A DNA stretch of 6,531 nt from an uncultured Selenomonas sp. (GCA_937915915.1 CALGGN010000196.1:1-6531); one strand, 5' to 3'. Counted from the stretch's first letter, positions 1-6,184 are shown. Made by a program: numbers and translations. The notes: generated by a model from the letters alone, not told the origin.

Positions 1-32
1 GCAGGAACGCCAGGTTTCTGTGGTCGTCCATA

Positions 33-239
33 TCACGCACGCCTCCACTTCACTCCCTCGCGGGTGTCCTCCAGCACGATGCCGGGTAAATCGAAATCTT
101 CTACGAAGTTATCGGACAGAAGCACCGTCCCCGTCTTCATATCCGTCACAAACAAATAACTGTTCCCTGTCTGCTGTAAGGTATTGAAATATAAACGAAG
201 CTGGTTGAGCACAGAGCCTTCAGGAATCTCTTGTTCCAT
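33..239 (-). CDS. Short PAS-like N-terminal protein, possibly a frameshifted sensor gene
   Basis: The 68-residue product resembles the first part of a PAS sensory domain: residues 27-53 (YLFVTDMKTG, then DNFVEDFDLPG) match the pattern seen at the start of PAS-containing GGDEF or other signalling proteins of Firmicutes. The start is well supported, because AAGGAGG lies 8 bases before the ATG and a promoter lies just upstream. The frame stops early with KWRRA, which is too short for a complete PAS domain. Shifting by one base near position 45 gives a continuation, VRDMDDHRNLAFL, that runs open to the left window edge. The simplest reading is a longer gene with one extra base, or a real pseudogene or sequencing error. 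A genuine 68-residue protein is possible. The downstream domain (GGDEF, kinase or other) cannot be seen here, so no output function is claimed. Confidence 0.5.
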   Translation of the reverse strand: MEQEIPEGSVLNQLRLYFNTLQQTGNSYLFVTDMKTGTVLLSDNFVEDFDLPGIVLEDTREGVKWRRA

Positions 240-278
240 ACTCCAGCCCTCCTTCAGAACTAATACTTTTCTCCTATT

Positions 279-307
279 AATCTACCACATGTACGAATGA
301 ATTTCAA
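279..307 (-). promoter_or_regulatory. Probable sigma-A promoter for the PAS-like gene
   Basis: On the minus strand, TTGAAA (302-307) and TAGATT (279-284) are separated by 17 bases. They sit about 40 bases upstream of the ATG at 239, followed by a strong Shine-Dalgarno. Spacing is ideal and each box has four of six consensus bases. The rest of the gap between this promoter and the peptidase stop at 489 holds AT-rich DNA with no gene or clear hairpin terminator that I can see. Confidence 0.5.
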
Positions 308-488
308 CAAAATGTTCACACCTGTGCCAGAATCTCCCTCATCCGCACCCCAAACTATCTATCTTATGCACATTCTCGCCTCCATACGCCTCATTTTTCC
401 CATACATTCACGATTACTTGTATCATTCGCCAAATAATTGCAAAATCCTTCCTACAAAAATAAAATAATCCTCCGAAACCAGCTTTAT

Positions 489-1565
489 TCACTCCTGTGT
501 TGTCGGCAAGTCCGGACAATGAGACAAATACTCAGCATCATCCATCTTGGACGAAACAATCGCATTTTCGATGGCCTTGGCCATGACTTCAGCCGCCAGT
601 GTCCCAACCACATTGATATCTGCATCCACCGGCACTCCGCAGGAAGACGCGTAAATGGTATCGCCGTCAGCAAGCGTCCCCACGGGATTGATGGAGCGGG
701 CATAAGCGTTTCTTGCCTGCGCCGCTATGCGTGTGAGCTGTGCTTTATCAAACTTGCCGTTCGTGACAACGACACCAAGTGTCGTATTCGTGCGAGGGAA
801 TAAGTCCCGAGAAGCTGTGCGACGGTACAGTTCCTGTACACTGTCCATAAACTCCGTGCGCTGGGCATTCATCAGTCCCGCTATTTTTTGCCCATGCGCA
901 TATACGTCCCCAATGGCGTTCACCACGACAACAGCTCCCAGCTTCAATGTGCCGAGTTGTACCGCGTGGTAGCCTATGCCGCTTTTCTGTGACTGCTTCA
1001 TGCCGCAAAGCTTTCCTACCGTCGCTCCCACGCCTACACCGACGGATCCGCTCAACGGCTCTCCCCCTGCAAGAGCATTTCGGCAAGCCTCATAACCCAT
1101 CGCACTGTCCGGGCGGATGTCCGACCTCCCATAGGAAAGGTCATAGATGTCCGACTGCACGACCAACGGGACGAGAGCGACCCCCGTATCGAAGCCGATG
1201 CCGTTCTCTTCCAAGCATTTCATCACACCATCGGATGCGGCCAGCCCATAGGCGCTCCCTCCGGCCAGGACAATTGCGTGAACGCCGATGTCCTCTTTCG
1301 TGGGGTCAAGCACAGACATTTCCCTTGACGCGGGGCCGCCGCCGCTGACATCCACTCCTGTCTTTGCGCCATTCGGAAAGCAAAGCACCGTAACTCCCGT
1401 CTTTCCTTGGTCATTCTGGGCATTGCCAATACGGACACCATCGATTGCCGCAAACGGGATATCCTTCACAGTAGTGCCTTCAGCCTGTGCTGCTGCGCCC
1501 ACGGAGAGGATAATCAGTGAACCGAGCATTCGCACGGCTGATTGAAACAAAACCTTGATCCTCAT
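489..1565 (-). CDS. Exported P1-family (DmpA-like, peptidase S58) aminopeptidase
   Basis: This 358-residue protein belongs to the P1/DmpA family of N-terminal nucleophile hydrolases, whose members release N-terminal residues from peptides, D-amino acid amides or beta-peptides after autocatalytic self-cleavage. Family signatures are GGSAYGLAASDGVM (102-115), PDSAMGYEACRNAL (152-165), GSVGVGVGATVGKL (173-186), the substrate-pocket stretch KLGAVVVVNAIGDV (208-221) and TNTTLGVVVTNG (259-270). By alignment from memory with DmpA (cleavage before Ser250), the nucleophile is Thr261 or Thr262, so a Thr replaces Ser. Residues 1-28 form a Sec signal peptide: a basic start (MRIK), a hydrophobic core and an AQA cleavage site before Glu29. 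Export is not usual for every family member and points to a periplasmic role, probably scavenging peptides. TGAGG lies 10 bases before the ATG. The gene stands alone: the glyQS terminator separates it from glyS, and no clear terminator follows it. The natural substrate cannot be told from sequence. Confidence 0.92.
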   Translation of the reverse strand: MRIKVLFQSAVRMLGSLIILSVGAAAQAEGTTVKDIPFAAIDGVRIGNAQNDQGKTGVTVLCFPNGAKTGVDVSGGGPASREMSVLDPTKEDIGVHAIVLAGGSAYGLAASDGVMKCLEENGIGFDTGVALVPLVVQSDIYDLSYGRSDIRPDSAMGYEACRNALAGGEPLSGSVGVGVGATVGKLCGMKQSQKSGIGYHAVQLGTLKLGAVVVVNAIGDVYAHGQKIAGLMNAQRTEFMDSVQELYRRTASRDLFPRTNTTLGVVVTNGKFDKAQLTRIAAQARNAYARSINPVGTLADGDTIYASSCGVPVDADINVVGTLAAEVMAKAIENAIVSSKMDDAEYLSHCPDLPTTQE

Positions 1566-1653
1566 ATGTAATAAACCTCACAAAGGAAAAATACACACCG
1601 CCAAATGCGGCATGCGGACACTCCCTTCCTGTCGTCCTGTTCTTCATCCCACC

Positions 1654-1690
1654 CGGCAGGATTTCGCCGCGAGGCGGGGAAATCCTGCCG
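1654..1690. repeat. Perfect 12-bp inverted-repeat hairpin in the glyS-peptidase gap
   Basis: CGGCAGGATTTC (1654-1665) is the exact reverse complement of GAAATCCTGCCG (1679-1690). The 13-base centre can form a further GCC-GCGA-GGC mini-hairpin (a GNRA-type loop on the plus strand), leaving a three-G bulge. Neither strand has a T-run after the stem, so it is not a standard rho-independent terminator. It lies just downstream of the glyQS terminator, and may be an RNA 3'-end stabiliser, a backup terminator, or one copy of a dispersed palindromic element. Confidence 0.7.
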
Positions 1691-1696
1691 ATGCAA

Positions 1697-1728
1697 GGAA
1701 AAACGACCGCAGCAACGCACTGCGGCCG
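1697..1728 (-). terminator. Rho-independent terminator of the glyQ-glyS operon
   Basis: Read on the minus strand, CGGCCGCAG and CTGCGGTCG form a 9-bp stem (one G-U pair) around a 7-base loop and are followed directly by TTTTTCC. It begins about 32 bases after the glyS stop codon, where an operon terminator is expected, and shields the peptidase gene from glyQS read-through. Confidence 0.85.
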
Positions 1729-1760
1729 CTCGTTCCATAAGTGTCATCCGGTGAAGGAAC

Positions 1761-3818
1761 CTACCCTAGCACGATCCTGCTGAAGTCGGCGACCTGATTG
1801 GTGAGCAGATGGATGGACTTCAAGAGTCCCAGACGGTTATTCCGTATGTTTTCATCCGGATCCATGACCATGACGGCATCGAAGAAAGCGTCAATTGGCG
1901 CTGCCAGCGCCGTCAGCGCTTCCGCCGCGCCGGAGAAATCACGCTTCGATGTGAATTCCGTCACAGTCTTCCCTGCTGTCCGGAACGCAGCAAACAACGC
2001 TTTTTCTTCATCGGTTTGGAACAAGGCTTCATTGATTGCCGTACGCTCCGCCTTTTGGGCGAGATTGCCCGCACGGACAAAGGCCTGTACGAATTTCTCC
2101 GACTGTTCCCGACGGATGAAATCCTCGACCGCCTGTGCACGGAGCGTCACAGCATAGAGGTCGTCCACATCCGCCAGTACCGCATCCACTACATCATAGC
2201 GCACCTTACCCGCCAAGACATTCTTGAGACGCAAGCGCATGAAGTCCGACACATCCTGCTGCATTTTCGCGCGAGCCTTCGCATCTGTGATGGAAAGCAG
2301 ATCCATCGCCGTATCGACCAGTTCCCGCAAAGAAAGCTGATATTTTGCTTCCACGAGCATATTCACAAGCCCCAAAGCCTGACGGCGAAGCGCAAACGGA
2401 TCTTGCGATCCCGTGGGAATCAGTCCCCTGCTGAACGTGGCAACCAAATTGTCGATTTTGTCCGCAACGCTCACAATGCGTCCGGCAACTGTCTGCGGCT
2501 GCTTGTCGCCGGCGAATCTCGGCATATAGTGCTCATCAATCGCCAGCGCAACGGCCTCGCTCTCGCCATCCAGCCGCGCATACTCGCGCCCCATGATGCC
2601 CTGCAGCTCCGTGAACTCCGTCACCATACCGGTCACAAGATCTGCCTTTGAGAGCAGCGCCGCGCGCAGTGCCGCCTCTTTATCCTCCGCAGAAACGCCC
2701 AGTGCATCGCTGATTTTTTCCGCGAGTTTCTGCAGGCGTTCCGTCTTTTCATAGACCGAGCCCAACCCTTCTTGGAACACCACCGTCTTGAGCTTTTCCC
2801 GGTGTTCCTCCAGAGATTTCTTGCGATCCTCGTCAAAGAAGAACTGCGCATCCTCCAGGCGGGCTTTCAATACGCGCTCATTGCCGTGCTGCACCACGTC
2901 CAGATAGTCACTGCCGCCATTGCGTACCGTGATGAACAGCGGGAGCAGTGCGCCCGCCTCAGTCTTGACCGGGAAATAGCGCTGATGGTCGCGCATGGGC
3001 GTGATGACTGCCTCCGCAGGCAATTTCAAATATTTTTCCTCGAATTTCCCGCAAAGCGCTGTGGGATATTCCACCAGATAGAGCACTTCTTCCAGCAGAT
3101 CCTCCGTGATCTCCGCTACGCCGCCATGATCCTTTGCGGTCTTTTCGATCTGCTCGCGGATCATGGCCTTGCGGCGCTCCTGATCTACAATGACGAACTG
3201 CTCCTCACAGGCTTTTTCATAGCTTTCCGCATCCGCAATCTCGAAATCCCCCCGGCTCAGGAAGCGGTGTCCGCGGGATACGCGCCCGGAGGGAACCTCT
3301 GCGACCTCAAAGGGAATGACCTCGCTGCCGTAGAGCGCCACGATCCAGCGCAGCGGGCGAATGAATTTGAAGTCCAGATCGGCCCAGCGCATACTGTTCG
3401 GGAAGCTCAGGCCGCAGATCAGTTCCGGCAAGATGGACTGCAACAGCTCTGCCGTCGCCTTGCCCTCTTCATGCACCATGGCATAGACATATCCGTCCTT
3501 GACCACCAAATCCTTCGGATCGACCTTCTGTCCGCGCGCAAACCCCTGGGCAGCCTTTGTCGGATTCCCATCTGCATCGAACGCGATCTGCACGGACGGC
3601 CCGCGGTTCTCGCTGGAAATATCCGCTTGGCGCTCTTCCAGCCCCTCCACAAGCAATGCCGAACGCCGCGGTGTTCCCACCGTGCGCACGGAGGAAAAGC
3701 CGATGCGCTGTTCCTGCAGTGCCTTTTCTGCCTTTTCCGCAAGTTCCTTCAAAATGCCCGGCATCACATGCGCGGGAACTTCTTCTGTACCGATTTCAAG
3801 CAACAATCTCTTGCTCAT
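1761..3818 (-). CDS. glyS: Glycine--tRNA ligase beta subunit
   Basis: The 685-residue product is the beta subunit of the alpha2beta2 bacterial glycyl-tRNA synthetase. The beta subunit recognises tRNA-Gly in the cytoplasm while the alpha subunit carries the aminoacylation site. It starts with the family hallmark LLLEIGTEEVPAHVMP (5-20). Other conserved stretches are TVGTPRRSALLVEGL (46-60), the FPNSMRW segment (139-145), PMRDHQRYFPV (274-284), ERVLKARLEDAQFFFDEDRK (314-333), KADLVTGMVTEFTELQGIMG (391-410), QDPFALRRQALG (472-483) and the C-terminal DALR-type anticodon-binding region with VMDPDENIRNNRLGLL (651-666). Length is typical for the family (about 690). The ATG overlaps the glyQ stop as ATGA, which implies translational coupling and balanced subunit supply. 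Expression is controlled by the T-box upstream of glyQ. The reading frame is intact, with no missing domain. Confidence 0.98.
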   Translation of the reverse strand: MSKRLLLEIGTEEVPAHVMPGILKELAEKAEKALQEQRIGFSSVRTVGTPRRSALLVEGLEERQADISSENRGPSVQIAFDADGNPTKAAQGFARGQKVDPKDLVVKDGYVYAMVHEEGKATAELLQSILPELICGLSFPNSMRWADLDFKFIRPLRWIVALYGSEVIPFEVAEVPSGRVSRGHRFLSRGDFEIADAESYEKACEEQFVIVDQERRKAMIREQIEKTAKDHGGVAEITEDLLEEVLYLVEYPTALCGKFEEKYLKLPAEAVITPMRDHQRYFPVKTEAGALLPLFITVRNGGSDYLDVVQHGNERVLKARLEDAQFFFDEDRKKSLEEHREKLKTVVFQEGLGSVYEKTERLQKLAEKISDALGVSAEDKEAALRAALLSKADLVTGMVTEFTELQGIMGREYARLDGESEAVALAIDEHYMPRFAGDKQPQTVAGRIVSVADKIDNLVATFSRGLIPTGSQDPFALRRQALGLVNMLVEAKYQLSLRELVDTAMDLLSITDAKARAKMQQDVSDFMRLRLKNVLAGKVRYDVVDAVLADVDDLYAVTLRAQAVEDFIRREQSEKFVQAFVRAGNLAQKAERTAINEALFQTDEEKALFAAFRTAGKTVTEFTSKRDFSGAAEALTALAAPIDAFFDAVMVMDPDENIRNNRLGLLKSIHLLTNQVADFSRIVLG

Positions 3819-4696
3819 GCCTTTTTCCCCCTCTTGAGCATCGGATAACCAAGCTCTTCACGCTGTTTCAGATAGCACTCTGCGCAGAGCCGCGCCAGCT
3901 TCCGCACCCGCCCGATGAACGCGGTGCGCTCCGAGACGCTGATGGCGCCACGGGCATCCAGAAGGTTGAAGGTATGGGAGCATTTCAGCACATAGTCATA
4001 GGCAGGATGCACAAAGCCCTTCTCGATGACACGCACTGCTTCCTTCTCGTATTTCTCGAACAAATCAAACAGAAGCTCTTCGTCCGACAGATCAAAAGCG
4101 TAACTGGACTGCTCGAATTCGTTCTGGTGGAACACATCCCCATAGGTATAGTCATCCGTCCACTGCACATCATAGACGTTCTCCACCCCTTGGATATACA
4201 TGGCAAGACGCTCCAGTCCGTAGGTAATCTCCACCGCCACGGGCTTCACATCCTGACTGCCGACCTGCTGGAAATAGGTGAACTGCGTGATTTCCATGCC
4301 ATCCAGCCAGACCTCCCAACCAAGCCCCCATGCACCAAGGGTCGGGGATTCCCAGTTGTCTTCCACAAAGCGGATATCGTGCTTCTTCGGATCGATGCCA
4401 AGGCGCTCCAAACTCTCCAGGTAAAGCTCCTGGATATTGTTCGGCGAAGGCTTCATGATGAGCTGGAACTGATGATGCTGATACAAACGGTTCGGATTGT
4501 CCCCGTACCGCCCATCCGCCGGGCGGCGGGAAGGCTCCACATAGCCCACATTCCATGGCTCCAGTCCGAGCACCCGCAAAAAGGTGAATGGATTCATCGT
4601 GCCTGCGCCCTTCTCCACATCATAGGGCTCAGCCAGAATGCAGCCCTGCTCTGACCAGAACTGCTGCAACGCCAGGATGAGTTCCTGAAATTTCAT
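3815..4696 (-). CDS. glyQ: Glycine--tRNA ligase alpha subunit
   Basis: This 293-residue protein is the catalytic alpha subunit of the heterotetrameric glycyl-tRNA synthetase, which activates glycine with ATP and charges tRNA-Gly together with GlyS. The class II fold is visible: MKFQELILALQQFWSEQGC at the N-terminus, GAGTMNPFTFLRVLG (30-44), motif 2 with EPSRRPADGRYGDNPNRLYQ (54-73), WEVWLDGMEITQFTYFQQVG (128-147), and motif 3 GLERLAMYIQG (160-170). I chose the ATG at 4696 because family members begin with M-x-FQE and AAAGAGGT lies 7 bases upstream. A longer frame from 4732 would start beside the terminator T-run and add 12 unrelated residues. It is the first gene of a two-gene operon with glyS (4-base overlap) and lies downstream of the T-box leader. 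The protein is complete, and its length matches the family (about 290-300). Confidence 0.98.
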   Translation of the reverse strand: MKFQELILALQQFWSEQGCILAEPYDVEKGAGTMNPFTFLRVLGLEPWNVGYVEPSRRPADGRYGDNPNRLYQHHQFQLIMKPSPNNIQELYLESLERLGIDPKKHDIRFVEDNWESPTLGAWGLGWEVWLDGMEITQFTYFQQVGSQDVKPVAVEITYGLERLAMYIQGVENVYDVQWTDDYTYGDVFHQNEFEQSSYAFDLSDEELLFDLFEKYEKEAVRVIEKGFVHPAYDYVLKCSHTFNLLDARGAISVSERTAFIGRVRKLARLCAECYLKQREELGYPMLKRGKKA

Positions 4697-4733
4697 AGTA
4701 ACGACCTCTTTCCAAAAAAATTTTCGACGCACA

Positions 4734-4772
4734 GAAAAAGCCCCGTCCCTGCAACGTCATGTTACAGGGACG
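4734..4772 (-). terminator. Regulatory (T-box) terminator before glyQ
   Basis: On the minus strand, CGTCCCTGTAAC and GTTGCAGGGACG form a 12-bp stem with one G-U pair and a 5-base loop, followed by GGGC and TTTTT. Its 5' arm carries TCCCT, which can instead pair with the AGGG of the T-box sequence to form the antiterminator. It is therefore the off-state of the glycine riboswitch and not the end of an operon. It lies about 37 bases before the glyQ start. Confidence 0.92.
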
Positions 4773-4955
4773 AGACTCACAAATCCCGCGGTTCCACCCT
4801 GATTGATTCCCTCTTCACCCAGACTTCACGGCAAAGGAGAAAACCCACCTTCATCTTCCTATCCATTTCCGCTCCAAAGCGCCCTTCGCTCCCCCGGCTG
4901 ACTCTCACCGCCACAGCCTCGCTGAGATTGGAGCTACTCCTCTCCTTCATCGCTG
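4734..4955 (-). ncRNA. Glycine T-box leader (tRNA-sensing riboswitch)
   Basis: The diagnostic T-box sequence AGGGTGGAACCGCGGG is at 4785-4800 on the minus strand. Its TGGA bulge would pair with the UCCA acceptor end of tRNA-Gly, whose discriminator base is U in bacteria, so the specificity agrees with the downstream glyQS genes. Upstream, the Stem I region holds GATGA (4947-4951, kink-turn-like) and GGAGTAG (4934-4940, AGTA loop motif), plus a 7-bp pairing of GCTCCAA (4928-4934) with TTGGAGC (4871-4877). I could not fix the specifier codon: GGC at 4881-4883 and the GGA just 3' of the TTGGAGC arm are both glycine codons in plausible places. When uncharged tRNA-Gly binds, the antiterminator should form and glyQ-glyS be transcribed. 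The predicted RNA starts near 4954, giving a leader of about 250-260 bases up to glyQ. Confidence 0.95.
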
Positions 4956-4961
4956 AGACGA

Positions 4962-4990
4962 ATTCTAGCAAAAAACATCCTGCTTGTCAA
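4962..4990 (-). promoter_or_regulatory. Sigma-A promoter of the T-box-glyQ-glyS operon
   Basis: On the minus strand a perfect TTGACA (4985-4990) is separated by exactly 17 bases from TAGAAT (4962-4967), five of six matches to the -10 consensus. Transcription should start around 4953-4956, just before the Stem I sequence of the leader. This is the strongest promoter in the window. Confidence 0.9.
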
Positions 4991-5073
4991 GCCCGCAGAG
5001 AAGCGCACCACGGAAATCAAATTTCACAAAAAAGCGTGTCTGTCAGACTTACGACACAAAATAAGACCAAGAA

Positions 5074-5120
5074 CAAAAAGAACCATACCGAAAGGCTTAT
5101 GCCATGTGGACGGTTCTTTT
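5074..5120 (-). terminator. Probable terminator of the XRE regulator gene
   Basis: AAAAGAACC (5112-5120 read on the minus strand) pairs perfectly with GGTTCTTTT (5076-5084), and the run of T continues for one more base. The interior can form a smaller CATA-CC/GG-TATG hairpin closed over a four-base loop. It begins about 24 bases after the regulator's stop codon and so would end that transcript before the glyQS promoter. The stem is A/T-rich at its base and the loop region is long, so it may be less efficient than the other terminators here. Confidence 0.65.
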
Positions 5121-5143
5121 CACACAGAATTTGGGACGGCATC

Positions 5144-5545
5144 TCAGACGATTTCCATCTTGCTTATTTCAGGACACCTGAGCAATGAATTATCCTGTTC
5201 CTCAGGCTCTTTACATCGTCTAGCCAGCCACAGTAAGCGCTCCTTGTTCTCTGGACTTATGCCCCGGAAAAGGTTAACCAGAGCCTGCTCGTCCTGAAGT
5301 AATTCGTACTCAGCTTTAGGACGTTCATCTCCCATCAGCCAGGAGAGGCTGACATTCTCTGTGCTGGCAATTCGCACAAGGCCATCTACGTCCGGCTGTC
5401 CTGAACCGCGTAGCCAGCCTAAGAGCGCATTCCTCGTCACGCCGAGCCGTCTGGCATACTCAGTCTGCGTCATTTTGTGGTTTTGATTCTTGGCCTGCTC
5501 CCACAATTCGTTTATCCGTTTATGGAACTTATTCTTCCACATCAT
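5144..5545 (-). CDS. XRE-family helix-turn-helix transcriptional regulator
   Basis: This is a 133-residue cytoplasmic DNA-binding protein. Residues 26-47 (TQTEYARRLGVTRNALLGWL and on) form a cro/C1-type helix-turn-helix: helix two starts TQTEYARRL, followed by the turn GVT and recognition helix RNALLGWLRG. The following VSLSWLMGDE (65-74) is the usual end of the domain in phage-type repressors. The C-terminal 60 residues are charged and helical-looking (LLQDEQALVNLFRGISPENK) with no recognised effector domain. I placed the start at the ATG pair 5545/5542, with GGGTG and GAAAGAG just upstream. A longer frame from 5647 would add 34 residues with no homology signal and would overlap the divergent gene. 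It is transcribed divergently from the DUF4258-YgiT pair across a 78-base gap, the usual position of a repressor that controls both itself and its neighbours. That regulatory target is an inference. Confidence 0.85.
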   Translation of the reverse strand: MMWKNKFHKRINELWEQAKNQNHKMTQTEYARRLGVTRNALLGWLRGSGQPDVDGLVRIASTENVSLSWLMGDERPKAEYELLQDEQALVNLFRGISPENKERLLWLARRCKEPEEQDNSLLRCPEISKMEIV

Positions 5546-5563
5546 CTCTTTCACCCATTTGCA

Positions 5564-5623
5564 TTGTATTTTCCCATATCCGCCGTATAATGTAAGAAAA
5601 CAAATATATGGAAAGGATATATC
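5564..5623 (+). promoter_or_regulatory. Promoter and likely operator of the DUF4258-YgiT operon
   Basis: A perfect -10 box TATAAT lies at 5586-5591, with a weak -35 TTGTAT at 5564-5569 (16-base spacing). AAAGGA at 5612-5617 is a good ribosome binding site, 6 bases before the ATG at 5624. The half-site CCATAT (5574-5579, inside the spacer) is the inverted copy of ATATGG (5606-5611), and the flanking T/A bases nearly extend the match. This would suit binding of a dimeric repressor such as the divergent XRE protein. A minus-strand promoter for that gene must overlap this gap, but I could not identify it confidently. Confidence 0.6.
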
Positions 5624-5933
5624 ATGTTCTCTACCCAAGATGTACAAGCACTTTGCCTTAATGGCAAAATTAAATGGTCATTGCATGTATCAGAACGACT
5701 AAGAAAGCGAAATATCCACCCTGACGATGTTTTAAATTGCCTTATGCACGGCGAAATAATCGAAGAGTACCTAGAACTATTGGCTCAATCCGGCCGCCTT
5801 GGTTTTTGGCTGCAAACTGGATGGTCAGGTCATTCATGTTGTTGTAGGTGTTGACGATTTTGTTCATATCGTCACCGTATATTACCCCAGCCTTGATAAA
5901 TTTGAACCTGATCTAAGGACGAGGAGGAAATAA
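5624..5933 (+). pseudogene. DUF4258 protein (putative toxin of a TA pair), frameshifted
   Basis: The first 49 residues carry DUF4258 features: KW (17-18), H21, ERLRKRNI (24-31), DDV and GEIIEEY (43-49). The frame then becomes unrelated (LELLAQSGRLGFW and on) and stops at 5854 after 76 residues. In the +1 frame the expected C-terminal half is present and open, LVFGCKLDGQVIHVVVGVDD followed by FVHIVTVYYPSLDKFEPD, ending at TAA 5931-5933. The span 5624-5933 is 310 bases, one more than a multiple of three, so one extra base near 5770-5778 explains everything. Removing one A from GAACTATTGG would give EEYLDYWLNPAALVFG and a 102-residue protein, normal for the family. The restored stop is 2 bases before the next ATG, whose Shine-Dalgarno lies inside this frame's last codons. 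DUF4258 genes commonly precede YgiT-type zinc-finger genes and are suspected RelE/HigB-like toxins. That function is not shown here. A true mutation or a sequencing error is equally possible. Confidence 0.8.
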
Positions 5934-5935
5934 CC

Positions 5936-6163
5936 ATGGCATGCTTTTACTGCAAAGGAGATACTGTCGAAAGCACTACCGTATATACTGCTCAAATCGG
6001 CAAAGCAATTATTGTAATCAAAAATGTTCCCTGCGAAGAGTGCGAGCAATGCAGTGAAATTGAAATTTCTCATGAAGTTATGCTGAAGCTAACTCGTATC
6101 ATCGAAACTGCCAAGCAATTAATGCAGGAAGTTGCCGTAATTGATTATCAGCAAGCTGCATGA
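5936..6163 (+). CDS. YgiT/MqsA-type zinc-finger protein, putative antitoxin
   Basis: This 75-residue protein has the two CxxC knuckles of the YgiT-type zinc finger: Cys3-x2-Cys6 (MACFYCKGD) and Cys36-x2-Cys39 in the VPCEECEQC segment (31-39), with the typical strand TAQIGKAIIVIKNVP between them. Cys33 is an extra cysteine beside the second knuckle. In MqsA of E. coli this domain binds the MqsR toxin, and a C-terminal helix-turn-helix binds DNA. The present protein ends after a short helix (EVMLKLTRIIETAKQLMQEV), so the DNA-binding domain is absent, as in many short family members. GAGGAGG lies 8 bases before the ATG, inside the end of the upstream DUF4258 frame, which points to coupled translation. 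The likely role is to neutralise or partner the DUF4258 protein. This rests on gene order and family habit, not on a direct signal. Confidence 0.85.
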   Translation: MACFYCKGDTVESTTVYTAQIGKAIIVIKNVPCEECEQCSEIEISHEVMLKLTRIIETAKQLMQEVAVIDYQQAA

Positions 6164-6184
6164 AAACTTCAAAAGTCTGCAAAC

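Noticed and set aside
1809..2651. A 280-codon plus-strand open frame opposite the 3' half of glyS
   Set aside because: It is an antisense shadow with no plausible ribosome binding site and no family resemblance.
2772..3848. A 358-codon plus-strand open frame opposite glyS
   Set aside because: It is antisense to a clearly conserved gene. The translation has no recognisable family and is explained by the codon bias of glyS leaving few stops on the opposite strand.
3557..4654. A 365-codon plus-strand open frame opposite glyS and glyQ
   Set aside because: It crosses the boundary of two real minus-strand genes and would overlap both fully. It has low-complexity, H/R/L-rich content and no supporting start signals.
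4697..4732. Longer glyQ starting at 4732
   Set aside because: It lacks a ribosome binding site, begins at the terminator T-run and adds residues foreign to the family. The ATG at 4696 has a good Shine-Dalgarno and the conserved N-terminus.
4777..4971. A 64-codon minus-strand open frame in the glyQS leader
   Set aside because: It lies entirely in structured T-box RNA and its last codons cover the T-box sequence. Conservation there is for RNA, not protein.
5038..5048. Small palindrome GTCTGTCAGAC between the glyQS promoter and the XRE terminator
   Set aside because: Arms of 5 bases are expected by chance, and it is upstream of the glyQS -35 with no second copy to suggest an operator.
5546..5647. 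Longer XRE protein starting at 5647
   Set aside because: The 34 extra residues look like translated promoter DNA and would overlap the divergent DUF4258 start.
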